From: Psychroflexus curvus
GTDB lineage: Bacteria > Bacteroidota > Bacteroidia > Flavobacteriales > Flavobacteriaceae
Reading direction: 5' to 3'
Length of the DNA stretch: 64,000 bases
NCBI RefSeq assembly: GCF_020164585.1
Contig: NZ_JAIQZF010000003.1
Location: 124,001-188,000, forward strand
Part shown: positions 52,791 through 62,051 of the stretch, one piece after another
Position numbering within the stretch: position 1 is the first letter of the stretch
Layout: every line of letters starts with the position of its first letter
Notes under the pieces: generated by a model
Seen by the model: only the letters and a program-made list of their open reading frames with translations
Told to the model about the DNA's origin: nothing
Database searches by the model: none
Translations under genes and position numbers: made by a program

Positions 52791-53570
52791 TTAATCCTGG
52801 GCTTTAAATTCTTCTGACTTTTTAACTAGAAATTCAATAAGATTTAACTCATTCCCTTTCTGAAGCATGGATTTGGTAAGACCTTTATCTTCTACAAAAA
52901 AGATAAATTGATTGATGTTTTCTTGTTCTATGTCTAGATTTTCCTTAAAAAAAGAATCTTTATACATTTTCCTCACCATAACATCGACGTCTTTTGGGAG
53001 TGTCTGATCCTCAGAAACTTCTTTAGACGATAGTATCTCGCGGAAAATATTAGCAATATTGAGTCCGTTTTTTATGAAGCGTTGTTCGGTGGTGTAATTC
53101 TCAGTTATGGTTTGCGACCTGACATAAGGCTGTTCACCCTCGTATTCATTTATAACTTCTTCTGATTCTGGAGCTGCATAAAATTCGGTTTTTACTTTTC
53201 TGGCATCTACCTCGATGTTTCCTTCAAGGTCGTAAGGTTTAACAATGACTTCATCCAGGGTATTTATTTCATCATTGATTTTGATGGTGAATTTTTTATT
53301 TTTAACGATATTTTCATCAATGATTACAGTGAAATTTTGATACTGAATAGCCTTGAATCTAAGCCTGTCTCCCTCCCTTACTGAAATTCCAAATTGACCG
53401 TACTGATTGGTAACCGTTCCTTCTTTTGAATTTTGATTGATGACCTCAATTTGTGAAGCTTCACCATCTAAGGGAACAATAACTTCCCCGGCCACGAAAA
53501 CGCGATTGTCTATTTGAGCAGTGATGTTTTGAATTAAAAAAAGTAGTATAATGGTAGAGATAAGTCTCAT
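52791..53570 (-). CDS. CarboxypepD_reg-like domain protein, paralogue B
   Basis: A 259-aa protein with signal peptide (LISTIILLFLIQNITAQ), a CarboxypepD_reg-like domain (VFVAGEVIVPLDGEASQIEV, GDRLRFKAIQYQNFTV) and a C-terminal region with TLDEVIVKPYDLEGNI. First gene of the unit, with paralogue A, DUF6702 and M1 peptidase behind it. Probably periplasmic or outer-membrane associated. Confidence 0.8.
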   Translation of the reverse strand: MRLISTIILLFLIQNITAQIDNRVFVAGEVIVPLDGEASQIEVINQNSKEGTVTNQYGQFGISVREGDRLRFKAIQYQNFTVIIDENIVKNKKFTIKINDEINTLDEVIVKPYDLEGNIEVDARKVKTEFYAAPESEEVINEYEGEQPYVRSQTITENYTTEQRFIKNGLNIANIFREILSSKEVSEDQTLPKDVDVMVRKMYKDSFFKENLDIEQENINQFIFFVEDKGLTKSMLQKGNELNLIEFLVKKSEEFKAQD

Positions 53571-53616
53571 ATGTTATTTTTTGTACAATCTACTTAAAAA
53601 TTCAGATACGCAATCC

Positions 53617-53624
53617 TAGTTTTG
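53617..53624 (+). promoter_or_regulatory. Possible -7 element (TAGTTTTG) upstream of pepE
   Basis: Exact TAnnTTTG match 49 nt upstream of the pepE ATG, in the divergent spacer. No matching -33 box was identified. Confidence 0.25.
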
Positions 53625-53673
53625 CTACTAAAGTTATGTTAACCCAGTTCAATTCAACTAAATATACTGTTCT

Positions 53674-54372
53674 ATGCAAGCCATTATAGCAAGCACATCT
53701 ACTCTTCATGGAAGTTCTTATTTGGAATATTTACAACCAGTTCTCAGAATGCATTTTGCTGATAATGAAGAGGTTCTGTTCATCCCCTTTGCCAGACCTG
53801 GAGGGATTTCCCATCAGGATTATACCGAAAAGGCAGCTGAAGGTTTAAAACCCTGTTCTCAAACTGTAGTAGGCTTACACGAGTTTTCAGACATGAAAAG
53901 AGCTGTTTCAGAAGCTAAAGCTATCTTTGTCGGTGGAGGAAATACCTTTTTGTTGGTAAAACAATTACATGAACTTGACTTGATGCATATGTTAAAGCAG
54001 AGTATTGAAAACGGAACAAAATATTTAGGCACTAGTGCTGGCAGCAATATATGTGGCTTATCGATGCAAACCACCAACGATATGCCGATTGTTTATCCAC
54101 CTTCTTTTGAAACTTTAGGGATTCTTAATTTCAATATCAATCCTCATTATCTGGATCCTGACACGTCTTCAACTCATAAAGGAGAAACACGTGAAACCAG
54201 AATCAAAGAGTTTCAAACTTTGAATTCTGAAATTGTGGCTGGACTTAGAGAGGGAAGCTGGATAAGAATTAATGCTAATGAAATCACCTTAGAGGGAGAT
54301 TTGCCAGCAATAATTTTTGAACCTGGAAAACAAGCCTACGAATTGAGTCCAAGTAGCCACTTTAAATTTTAA
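53674..54372 (+). CDS. pepE: Dipeptidase E (alpha-aspartyl dipeptidase)
   Basis: A 232-aa S51-family peptidase. The nucleophile Ser lies in GTSAGSNICG (about residue 121); IFVGGGNTFLLVKQL and NINPHYLDP are family segments. It hydrolyses Asp-X dipeptides in the cytoplasm. A glutaminase gene follows 3 nt later, so the two form a small amino-acid unit. Confidence 0.92.
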   Translation: MQAIIASTSTLHGSSYLEYLQPVLRMHFADNEEVLFIPFARPGGISHQDYTEKAAEGLKPCSQTVVGLHEFSDMKRAVSEAKAIFVGGGNTFLLVKQLHELDLMHMLKQSIENGTKYLGTSAGSNICGLSMQTTNDMPIVYPPSFETLGILNFNINPHYLDPDTSSTHKGETRETRIKEFQTLNSEIVAGLREGSWIRINANEITLEGDLPAIIFEPGKQAYELSPSSHFKF

Positions 54373-54375
54373 TAA

Positions 54376-55290
54376 ATGGATTATCAAGCGATTTTAAATG
54401 TCATTGAGAAAGAATTCTCCCCTACTGAGGACATGGGCAATGTGGCTGCATATATTCCTGAATTATCTAAAGTTAATCCTTTGAAATTTGGAGTCTACCT
54501 CTTTTGTCAGGATGGATCATCTTTTGAATTTGGTGACAGTCAGGAAAAATTTTCTATACAAAGTGTTTCCAAAGTATTCACGCTTACGATTGCTAAAGAA
54601 TTACTGGGAAAAGATTTATGGAAGCGTGTAAATGTTGAGCCCTCCGGAACTCCTTTCAATTCCCTTACAGAATTGGAAAGAGAAAGTGGAATACCACGTA
54701 ATCCTTTTATAAATGCAGGCTCTATAGTTGTTGCAGACGCTCTTTTGTCTGTTTTGGATAATCCAAAAAGAGATTTATTGAAGTTTGTGCGTAAACTTTG
54801 TGGAGATGATGATATTCACTATGATGAAGCAGTAGCCAGAAGTGAAAAAAAGAATGGATACCGCAACAAAGCTTTGGTCAATTATATGAAAGCACTTGGA
54901 AATATCGATAACGACACCGATGAGATCTTAGATTTTTATTTTTATCAATGCTCTATTGCTATGAATTGTGATCAGCTTTCCAAAGCTTTTATGCTTTATG
55001 CCAATGAAGGGAAACATTTCCAAACTCAGGAGAAAGTGATAGATCGGCAGAGTGTGAAACGTATTAATTCCATCATGCAGACCTGTGGGTTTTACGATGA
55101 AGCTGGAGAATTTAGTTTTAGAGTTGGTTTGCCAGGTAAAAGTGGAGTAGGCGGGGGTATTGTAGCAGTACATCCAGAGAAATACTCTGTAGCAGTATGG
55201 AGTCCAATGCTTAACGAAAAAGGAAATTCTGCCCTCGGGATGAAGGTGTTAGAAAGATTGACCACCCTTACTGGCTTTTCAATTTTCTAA
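54376..55290 (+). CDS. glsA: Glutaminase
   Basis: A 304-aa serine-dependent beta-lactamase-like glutaminase. The SVSK catalytic Ser-x-x-Lys (IQSVSKVFTLTIA), NPFINAGSIV, NYMKALGNIDND and KSGVGGGIVAVHP are all visible. It converts glutamine to glutamate plus ammonia. It is in an operon with pepE. Confidence 0.95.
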   Translation: MDYQAILNVIEKEFSPTEDMGNVAAYIPELSKVNPLKFGVYLFCQDGSSFEFGDSQEKFSIQSVSKVFTLTIAKELLGKDLWKRVNVEPSGTPFNSLTELERESGIPRNPFINAGSIVVADALLSVLDNPKRDLLKFVRKLCGDDDIHYDEAVARSEKKNGYRNKALVNYMKALGNIDNDTDEILDFYFYQCSIAMNCDQLSKAFMLYANEGKHFQTQEKVIDRQSVKRINSIMQTCGFYDEAGEFSFRVGLPGKSGVGGGIVAVHPEKYSVAVWSPMLNEKGNSALGMKVLERLTTLTGFSIF

Positions 55291-55344
55291 AAAGTCTTGT
55301 GTAAGTTTTAGAATTTTATATTTCGCAGTTCAGAATCAGACCAG

Positions 55345-55352
55345 TATATTTG
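55345..55352 (+). promoter_or_regulatory. Possible -7 element (TATATTTG) just before tatA
   Basis: Exact TAnnTTTG box ending 4 nt before the ATG at 55357. If used, transcription would begin at or within a few bases of the start codon (leaderless mRNA). A TTTC word about 24 nt upstream is a partial -33. Confidence 0.35.
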
Positions 55353-55356
55353 CAAC

Positions 55357-55659
55357 ATGATAAGTTTACCTCTTTTTATTAGCGGAACTGAAATAGCTTT
55401 TATCTTATTTATTTTGATAATGGTATTCGGCGCTGACAAAATTCCAGACATGGCACGGTTTTTCGGAAAAACTATGAAGTCCTTCCGTCATGCTACTGAT
55501 GAAATAAAAACTGAAATAACCAAGCAAAAGGAAGAGCATAATTTAGACTTCGATATCAAAAAAGAAGTTGAAGATCAAACCAAAACCTTAGAATCTAAAA
55601 CGTCAAAGTTGAAGGATGAGGTGGAAGATGCAATCGGTCCTATCAAAAGGAGATTTTAA
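55357..55659 (+). CDS. tatA: Sec-independent translocase protein TatA/B-type
   Basis: A 100-aa protein: a TM helix (IAFILFILIMVFGADKIPDM), then an amphipathic helix (ARFFGKTMKSFRHATDEI) and a charged tail. It fits TatA/MttA with the FGxxKxP hinge (FGADKIP). It forms the pore-like component that moves folded twin-arginine proteins. The stop overlaps the next ATG (TAATG). Assignment to TatA rather than TatB is not certain. Confidence 0.85.
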   Translation: MISLPLFISGTEIAFILFILIMVFGADKIPDMARFFGKTMKSFRHATDEIKTEITKQKEEHNLDFDIKKEVEDQTKTLESKTSKLKDEVEDAIGPIKRRF

Positions 55660-56249
55660 TGGAATTAAATCCTTCCCTTTGGGATTGGGAATTGATGGTT
55701 TACCTTAATAACTTAAGTCCTTCCGCTTTAGATTCGTTTTGGACTTTTGTAACTCATACAAAACATTGGATACCTTTCTATTTTGTTCTCATAGCGCTAT
55801 TTTTTTATAAAGCTGATTATAAAAAAGGAATTCTTGGCGTTTCGTTCTTGCTGTTGAGTGTGGGAATTACTCATTTTCTTACAGAGTTTACTAAGTTTTT
55901 GGTTCAGCGGAAAAGACCAAATTTCACTGAAGAAATAATGGATCATCTGAAGATTCTTTATGAACCCACGAATTTCAGCTTCTTTTCAGGACATGCTTCA
56001 ACTTCTTTTGCAGCAACAGTATTTGTTTACCTCTTACTAAACTCAAGATTTAAATACCTCGGGTTAATTTTTATTTGGCCCATTTTATTTTCTCTAAGTA
56101 GGATATTTGTCGGCGTGCATTTTCCAAGTGATATTATTGTTGGGGCTTTTGTAGGAAGTATGATCGCTATCGTTTGTTCTAAACTTTACTTTTTTTCTAA
56201 AAGGGAATTATTGAATCAGTCCTGTCCGACTAAGATGCAAGACCGCTAG
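55659..56249 (+). CDS. PAP2-family phosphatase
   Basis: A 196-aa integral membrane protein with about five TM segments and the acid-phosphatase motifs KRPN (in VQRKRPNF), SGHASTSF and RIFVGVHFPSDIIVG. Such proteins dephosphorylate phosphatidate, undecaprenyl diphosphate or similar lipids at the periplasmic side. It is coupled to tatA by overlap. Substrate is unknown. Confidence 0.9.
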   Translation: MELNPSLWDWELMVYLNNLSPSALDSFWTFVTHTKHWIPFYFVLIALFFYKADYKKGILGVSFLLLSVGITHFLTEFTKFLVQRKRPNFTEEIMDHLKILYEPTNFSFFSGHASTSFAATVFVYLLLNSRFKYLGLIFIWPILFSLSRIFVGVHFPSDIIVGAFVGSMIAIVCSKLYFFSKRELLNQSCPTKMQDR

Positions 56250-56416
56250 GCTGACGGACTTAAGATATTAGACTGAATATGTAATTAATTCACTTATCAT
56301 TGTTTACGTCAAATAAGCCTGGTCAACTATTGCCTTAAGAGTAAGTTTAGAATTGGTTTAAGAGCTGCAAAACAGCTCGTTCCAGGAGGTTTTAAATAGT
56401 TTATCGGACAGCAATA

Positions 56417-57292
56417 TTATTGAATATAAGTTATTAAAATAATACTTAGAATCGCCATAACGATTCCAGCCCAATTTTTAGGAATCATTCTTTCTCTGAA
56501 AAACATAATCCCTAAAAGGGTTGATAGCAGAACGATACTTACATTGTTGATGATAAAAATGCTAGAACTCTGAAGCCCTTCTATTCTCAGCGCTAAAATG
56601 AAAAAATAGATAGAAAAGTAATTAGGAATGCCAAGCAATACGCCTCCTAAGACATCTTTTGCTTTAAAATCTGTTTTTGTCCTGAGTTTTCTAAGTCCAA
56701 AAAATACAATTCCAGTCACACAGGCAAAGAAAAAAGTATTGGCAGAAAAGAGTGAAATTTCATCGTCTGGTACATATGTATTTTCAAGAAATTTTATGCT
56801 GCTTTCTATAATTCCACTTCCAAGAAATACCAAAAGTGGAAAAATAAAATACTTCATATCTATACTCAAACCATCTCGTTTTCGAACCGATACCAAATAA
56901 ACCGAAATTAAGGCCAATAGGATTCCTGCAATTTTTAAAAGACCAATCGATTCGTTGTAATAGAGAATAACAAAAATAACGGGTATAGCCACACTCATTT
57001 TGCTGGCTACAGAGACTACAGACATGCCTCCTTTTTGTGTTGTGATGACCATCAGAGAGAACACTAGTATAAACATTGCACCCAAAGCCATAGATCCGTA
57101 AAACCAGTCTTTCGAGGTGACAGACAAAATTCCTTCCAGTGAAAAATTACCTTGAAATATCAATCCTAACACAAAAGCTATAAAGTAATTGACAATTAAA
57201 GCGTTAAGCGTTGTGATGTTGTATTTCCCAAAAAGCTTAAAGACAATGTAAATCGCACTCGAGGACAAAATGCTTAGGACAAGAGCTATCAA
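56417..57292 (-). CDS. EamA/DMT-superfamily transporter
   Basis: A 291-aa protein with ten hydrophobic segments in two EamA halves (VLSILSSSAIYIVFKLFG at the start, SIFIINNVSIVLLSTLLGIM in the second half). Drug/metabolite transporter family; substrate unknown. Last gene of the ribD-HAD-EamA unit, overlapping the HAD gene by 4 nt. Confidence 0.85.
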   Translation of the reverse strand: MIALVLSILSSSAIYIVFKLFGKYNITTLNALIVNYFIAFVLGLIFQGNFSLEGILSVTSKDWFYGSMALGAMFILVFSLMVITTQKGGMSVVSVASKMSVAIPVIFVILYYNESIGLLKIAGILLALISVYLVSVRKRDGLSIDMKYFIFPLLVFLGSGIIESSIKFLENTYVPDDEISLFSANTFFFACVTGIVFFGLRKLRTKTDFKAKDVLGGVLLGIPNYFSIYFFILALRIEGLQSSSIFIINNVSIVLLSTLLGIMFFRERMIPKNWAGIVMAILSIILITYIQ

Positions 57293-57897
57293 AATAAATC
57301 AGCTTTTTCGGAAAACAGCTGTGTCACTTCTTCTTCTCCAGCTTTTAGATGCCAAGTGTGAATGCCTATTTTTTTTGCTGTAAGTATATGTTCCAAGGTG
57401 TCATCCACAAAAAGAGTTTCATGGGGCTTGAGATCATTCTCCTTCAAAACGAATTCAAAAATTGCAGCGTCAGGCTTTCTCAAATGAATTTCATGAGACA
57501 GATAAAACTCATCAAAACAATTTTGGAACTCTTCAAAAACCGGAATATTGTCCTTTACCCAGTCGATATGTAATTCGTTCGTATTGCTTAGCAAAATCAA
57601 TTTATGAGAATTAGAAGCCTTCAATTCTTTTAAAAACTCAAGGCGTTGCTTAGGAAATTCGATTAAAATAGAGTTCCAGGCGTCTTTAAATTTTTCAGAA
57701 GGAAGCTTATCAAATCTCTTGGTGTAGTGTTGGATAAATTCATCTGTAGAGACTAAACCTTTTTCGTAAGCAGCATTGATTTTGATGAGCTCAGAATCAA
57801 ATTCTTCAACCCCCTGTTGTTTTAAATGCTTAGTCGTAGCAGATTTATCCAAAGTGAGAAAAACATCTCCAAAATCAAAAATGATGGTTTTAATCAT
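57289..57897 (-). CDS. HAD-superfamily hydrolase, subfamily IA
   Basis: A 202-aa protein with motif I IIFDFGDVFLTLD, motif II ILLSNTNE, and motifs III/IV LRKPDAAIF and FVDDTLEHI. A helical cap lies between. The first nucleophile Asp in DFGD is present. Possible substrate: a small sugar or nucleotide phosphate; some flavin-pathway HADs occur beside ribD. It overlaps ribD by 9 nt. Confidence 0.88.
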   Translation of the reverse strand: MIKTIIFDFGDVFLTLDKSATTKHLKQQGVEEFDSELIKINAAYEKGLVSTDEFIQHYTKRFDKLPSEKFKDAWNSILIEFPKQRLEFLKELKASNSHKLILLSNTNELHIDWVKDNIPVFEEFQNCFDEFYLSHEIHLRKPDAAIFEFVLKENDLKPHETLFVDDTLEHILTAKKIGIHTWHLKAGEEEVTQLFSEKADLF

Positions 57898-58933
57898 TGT
57901 AAAAGTATTTCAGTTGGTCATCCTCTATATTCATAGTTATAGAGGCCTGTTTTCTTATTTCAGGACCTTTAATTCCGTTTTTAATAGTGTTTTGCCCAAT
58001 AAAAACACGTGCTTCATCCCATAATCCTGCATCTATGAAACTTTGTAGAGTTTTACTGCCACCCTCGATAATAACCGACTGAAGCTCTAATTCGTACAAC
58101 TTATCCAAAACCTGAGGCAATAGGTCGCTGTCAAAATTCAAAGAGAAAAACTTCAAATTTGTCTTGCTTTCTGATGTTAAATTGCTGTGATGAAACACTA
58201 CAGTAGGCTGTGAAGCATCCATCAAGTATAGATTTTTTGGGAGTCTTAGTGATTTATCTAATACTACACGGGTTGGGTTTTTTCCTTGCCAGTGCCTCAC
58301 ATTAAGCTTTGGATTATCTATACTGGCGGTTTGAGTTCCTACCAGAATACTTTGTTCTTCACTTCTCCATTTATGGACAAGCTGCTGAGAATAAGCATTG
58401 GTAATCCAGAAAATCTCATCCTTTTTTTGCCCTTCAGGAGCAATAAAGCCGTGCTTAGTTTCGGCCCATTTCAAAACAATGTAGGGTCTTTTTTTTCTAT
58501 GAAATGTAAAAAAGCGCTTGTTCAATACCTCACATTCATCCTCACAAACCCCCACCACCACGTTCCTTCCTGCAGCCAGCAATTTTTTGATGCCCATGCC
58601 AGCCACTTTTGCAAAAGGATCTACAGTTCCAATGACAATGTTTGGTATTTTCTTATCGATAATAAGATCACTACAAGGCGGTGTTTTTCCATAATGGCTG
58701 CAGGGTTCCAGAGTTACGAACAGCTTAGATTTTTTCAACAAAGACTGGTCTTCTACAGCATTTATGGCTCGCACTTCGGCATGTGCATCGCCGGCTTTTA
58801 TATGCCAGCCCTCGCCAATAATCTTGTCATCATGTACGATGACACAACCCACAAGCGGATTAGGATAGGTAGTGCCCAATCCATTCCTTGCTAACTCAAG
58901 GGCTCTTTTTATGTAGAATTCATTTGTATTCAC
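57890..58933 (-). CDS. ribD: Bifunctional riboflavin biosynthesis deaminase/reductase
   Basis: A 347-aa protein. The N-terminal deaminase has zinc ligands in GDAHAEVRAI and EPCSHYGKTPPCSDLI. The C-terminal reductase (about 150-347) contains KWAETKHGFIAPEG and IEGGSKTLQSFIDAGLWDEA. It catalyses two consecutive steps of riboflavin synthesis. A HAD gene overlaps its 3' end and may supply the missing dephosphorylation step (inference). Confidence 0.95.
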   Translation of the reverse strand: MNTNEFYIKRALELARNGLGTTYPNPLVGCVIVHDDKIIGEGWHIKAGDAHAEVRAINAVEDQSLLKKSKLFVTLEPCSHYGKTPPCSDLIIDKKIPNIVIGTVDPFAKVAGMGIKKLLAAGRNVVVGVCEDECEVLNKRFFTFHRKKRPYIVLKWAETKHGFIAPEGQKKDEIFWITNAYSQQLVHKWRSEEQSILVGTQTASIDNPKLNVRHWQGKNPTRVVLDKSLRLPKNLYLMDASQPTVVFHHSNLTSESKTNLKFFSLNFDSDLLPQVLDKLYELELQSVIIEGGSKTLQSFIDAGLWDEARVFIGQNTIKNGIKGPEIRKQASITMNIEDDQLKYFYND

Positions 58934-59155
58934 GTTGTAAAAATAGAAAAAGACTTAAGCATACAACTCAGATTTCATTTGCTTTTTCAAATTTTATTTT
59001 AGCCTTTTTTTCTGATTTTAAAAACATAAAAACTCAAATTTTAAAGACAGATATACCTATAACTTTAAAATTCATTTAATTTAGCCAGTGGTTTTAGAGC
59101 TCACTTAAAACCTTAGAAAATTATTTAAATTCAAACGTTCAATTGAAGCTTAAAA

Positions 59156-59647
59156 ATGACAGAAATTAAAATACGCCCAATCCAGCAAAGAGATAACAAA
59201 GAGGTTGCTAAAATGATTCGCCATGTGCTTATAGAGCAGGGGGCACCAAAAGTAGGAACTGCCTATGAGGACAAAGCTACCGATCAGCTTTTTGAAACAT
59301 ACCAGAAAGAAAGATCGGAGTATTTTGTGCTTCTGGAAGGTGATAGGATTTTAGGAAGTGCTGGCATTTCTCCATTAGATAATGGAGACCCGAAAGTTTG
59401 TGAACTCCAAAAAATGTATCTGGATCCAAGTGCCAGAGGTCGCGGTATGGGAAATCAGATGATGCAAAAGTGCTTAAGCTTTGCCAAAGCTCAAGGCTTT
59501 GAAGTTTGTTATATTGAAACACTACCCGGAATGAAAGCAGCTCAGAAACTGTATCAAAAAACCGGATTTGAATACATTTCAGAACGACTGGGCGATACAG
59601 GACACTATTCCTGTACCATTTTTATGAAGAAACAACTAAACCCATAA
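59156..59647 (+). CDS. GNAT-family acetyltransferase
   Basis: A 163-aa protein with GNAT acetyl-CoA motif LDPSARGRGMGNQMMQKCL and a C-terminal KLYQKTGFEYI. Substrate unknown. The methylglyoxal synthase gene follows 5 nt later in the same direction. Confidence 0.85.
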   Translation: MTEIKIRPIQQRDNKEVAKMIRHVLIEQGAPKVGTAYEDKATDQLFETYQKERSEYFVLLEGDRILGSAGISPLDNGDPKVCELQKMYLDPSARGRGMGNQMMQKCLSFAKAQGFEVCYIETLPGMKAAQKLYQKTGFEYISERLGDTGHYSCTIFMKKQLNP

Positions 59648-59652
59648 ACGTG

Positions 59653-60015
59653 ATGAAAAAAATTGCAATTATAGCTCACGATGGGAAAAAACCTGAAATG
59701 GTTAATTTTCTCAATAAAAATATCGATAAACTCAAGAAAGTAGAACTTATTGCCACCGGGACAACGGGAACGCATGTGGAAAATATGGGACTGCAAGTCG
59801 AAAAAAAACTATCCGGACCCATTGGTGGAGATGCTCAGATTGCTGGTTTGGCAGCAGAAAAAAAGCTGGCTATGATTTTGTTCTTTAGAGATCCGCTGGG
59901 TAAGCATCCGCATGAGCCGGATGTGCAGATGCTGATGAGAATTTGCGATGTTCACAATATTCCTATAGCCACTAATCCAGCCACAGCTCAGCTGCTTATC
60001 GATTCTTTTTTTTAA
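59653..60015 (+). CDS. mgsA: Methylglyoxal synthase
   Basis: From the ATG at 59653 it is 120 aa (MKKIAIIAHDGKKPEMVNFL). Phosphate-binding and catalytic segments are IATGTTGT, SGPIGGDAQIAGL and LFFRDPLGKHPHEPDVQML. It converts dihydroxyacetone phosphate to methylglyoxal, a bypass when phosphate is low. The preceding GTG codon extends it by one residue. Convergent with the thioesterase gene. Confidence 0.93.
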   Translation: MKKIAIIAHDGKKPEMVNFLNKNIDKLKKVELIATGTTGTHVENMGLQVEKKLSGPIGGDAQIAGLAAEKKLAMILFFRDPLGKHPHEPDVQMLMRICDVHNIPIATNPATAQLLIDSFF

Positions 60016-60018
60016 AGA

Positions 60019-60459
60019 TTAATCTCTCGGAATAGCGTCTACAATCAAATTCATAATATCTCCCGGGCAACGTATCGGTTTTCTGGTAGATTGGTTGACA
60101 AATACCAAAACTGTTTGCCCCAGAGTGAGCAATTCGTCCTTTTGATTTCTGATTTCATAATCAAAAGTAATGGAAGCACCCGGTAACTGATAAAGGCCTG
60201 TCTTAACCCTTAATACATCACCAAATTTTGCCGGCCTTTTATAATCAACATTTAATTTATTTATAGGTAACATCACTCCATTATCTTCCATTTTTTGATA
60301 ATGCATCCCCATAATTCTGAGCCAGTCTACTCTTGCTTGTTCAAAATAAATGGGATAAACTGAATGGTGTACAACACCCATTTGGTCTGTTTCGGCATAC
60401 CTAACTTCGATTGTAGAAGTCGTAAAAATCGGTCTTATTTCTTTGTAATTTTTGCTCAA
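60019..60459 (-). CDS. Acyl-CoA thioesterase, YbgC/4HBT hotdog family
   Basis: A 146-aa hotdog-fold protein: VRYAETDQMGVVHHSVYPIYFEQA (given here in two parts: VRYAETDQMGVV and HHSVYPIYFEQA) with the active-site Asp, then VDYKRPAKFGDVL and FVNQSTRKPIR. It hydrolyses acyl-CoA thioesters; substrate length unknown. The open start is TTG at 60459, with no closer ATG. Confidence 0.88.
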   Translation of the reverse strand: MSKNYKEIRPIFTTSTIEVRYAETDQMGVVHHSVYPIYFEQARVDWLRIMGMHYQKMEDNGVMLPINKLNVDYKRPAKFGDVLRVKTGLYQLPGASITFDYEIRNQKDELLTLGQTVLVFVNQSTRKPIRCPGDIMNLIVDAIPRD

Positions 60460-60620
60460 AATTTATGTTTTAACATCTCTTTAAGTATAGGCAGAAAAAA
60501 CTAGAATTTCAACCCATATTTAATTTTTTTATTAAAAAGTTTGTTCACATATTTGTGGTTCGAACAAAGCGAGTTCAGCTTTGTTGAATTGATTTATAAT
60601 ACAAATATTCAAGCTTAACT

Positions 60621-62051
60621 ATGTCAAAATCAGCAACTTCGGTTTGGGATAACTGTCTTATTTTTATTAAAGATAACATCTCAGATCAAGCTTACAAAAC
60701 TTGGTTCCAGCCGATTAATGCTGTTAAACTCAATGACAATGCCTTGAGCATACAGGTGCCTTCAAAATTCTTTTACGAGTGGTTAGAAGAGCATTACGTT
60801 GACCTGCTGAAAGTTGCTCTTACCAAAGAACTCGGTAAAGGGGCTAAATTGGTTTATGTGATTCGTATGGAAAATGCAGAAGGCAACAATCAACCCTTCA
60901 CAGAAAAAATTCCAAGTACGCAACGATCCAATGTTAATTCACAATCTGTAGATTTTCCTGCAAGGCAGAAAAATCCTGAATTGAGAAACCCTTTTGTAAT
61001 TCCCGGAATCAGAAATTTAAAAATAGATTCTCAACTCAATTCGAATTATAGTTTTGATAACTTTTTAGAGGGGACCTCCAATAGGTTAGCCAGATCCGCA
61101 AGTCTTGCCGTAGCCAATAAGCCTGGTGGAACTTCTTTCAATCCATTACTCATTTTTGGAGGAGTTGGTTTGGGAAAAACTCACCTGGCTCACGCCATTG
61201 GTTTGCAAGTCAAGGATAAATTTCCAGATAAAACCGTGCTTTATATTTCTGCAGATAAATTTACACAGCAGCATATAGATGCCGTTTCAAAAAACAATAG
61301 AAACGATTTTATTCATTTTTACCAGATTATAGATGTTCTTATCGTTGATGACATTCAATTGATTTCGGGCAAAAAAGGTACTCAGGATGTCTTTTTCCAC
61401 ATTTTCAATCACCTGCATCAAAATGGAAAGCAAGTCATCTTGACGAGTGACAAAGCACCTGTGGATATGCAAGACATTCAACAGAGACTGTTATCCAGAT
61501 TCAAATGGGGACTTTCTGCAGAGCTGGAGCAGCCAGATTACGAGACGCGTATTAAAATCATCAAAAATAAACTCTACAATGATGGAGTGGAAATGGCAGA
61601 TGAAATCTTAGATTATGTAGCTTCCAGAATCACAAACAATATCCGTGAGTTGGAAGGAGCTATTATTTCATTGATTGCTCATTCATCGTTTAGTAAGACT
61701 GAAATTACCATAGATCTAGCTGAGCAAATTGTAAAAAATTACGTTAAGAACAATAAAAAACCAATCTCGCTAGACGATATCCAAAATGTGGTGAGTGATT
61801 ATTTTCACATTGAGATTGATGAATTACAATCCAAAAGCAGAAAACGCAACGTAGTCCAAGCCCGACAAATCGCCATGTATTTTGCTAAAGAAATCACTAA
61901 AACATCGCTAACCAATATTGGAAAACACATTGGTCAAAGAGACCATTCCACGGTGTTACACTCCTGTAAAATTGTTTCCAATCTGCAGGATTCTGATAAG
62001 CAGTTTCGAAAATTTATTCAGGATCTTGAGATCAAATTCAAACAGTTATGA
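60621..62051 (+). CDS. dnaA: Chromosomal replication initiator protein
   Basis: A 476-aa DnaA. Domain I (1-85, FIKDNISDQAYKTWFQPI), a variable linker, the AAA+ domain III with Walker A FGGVGLGKTHLAHA (about 181-194) and Walker B IDVLIVDDIQLISG, and domain IV with the DnaA signature (GQRDHSTVLHSCKIV). It unwinds the origin. No classical cluster of TTATCCACA boxes is seen in the 160 nt upstream, so an origin here is not claimed. The LMW phosphatase gene overlaps it by 4 nt. Confidence 0.97.
   Translation: MSKSATSVWDNCLIFIKDNISDQAYKTWFQPINAVKLNDNALSIQVPSKFFYEWLEEHYVDLLKVALTKELGKGAKLVYVIRMENAEGNNQPFTEKIPSTQRSNVNSQSVDFPARQKNPELRNPFVIPGIRNLKIDSQLNSNYSFDNFLEGTSNRLARSASLAVANKPGGTSFNPLLIFGGVGLGKTHLAHAIGLQVKDKFPDKTVLYISADKFTQQHIDAVSKNNRNDFIHFYQIIDVLIVDDIQLISGKKGTQDVFFHIFNHLHQNGKQVILTSDKAPVDMQDIQQRLLSRFKWGLSAELEQPDYETRIKIIKNKLYNDGVEMADEILDYVASRITNNIRELEGAIISLIAHSSFSKTEITIDLAEQIVKNYVKNNKKPISLDDIQNVVSDYFHIEIDELQSKSRKRNVVQARQIAMYFAKEITKTSLTNIGKHIGQRDHSTVLHSCKIVSNLQDSDKQFRKFIQDLEIKFKQL

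Noticed and set aside
60460-60620. Replication origin upstream of dnaA
   Set aside because: Only weak dyads (CACATATTTGTG) and no cluster of DnaA boxes; origins in this phylum need not lie here.
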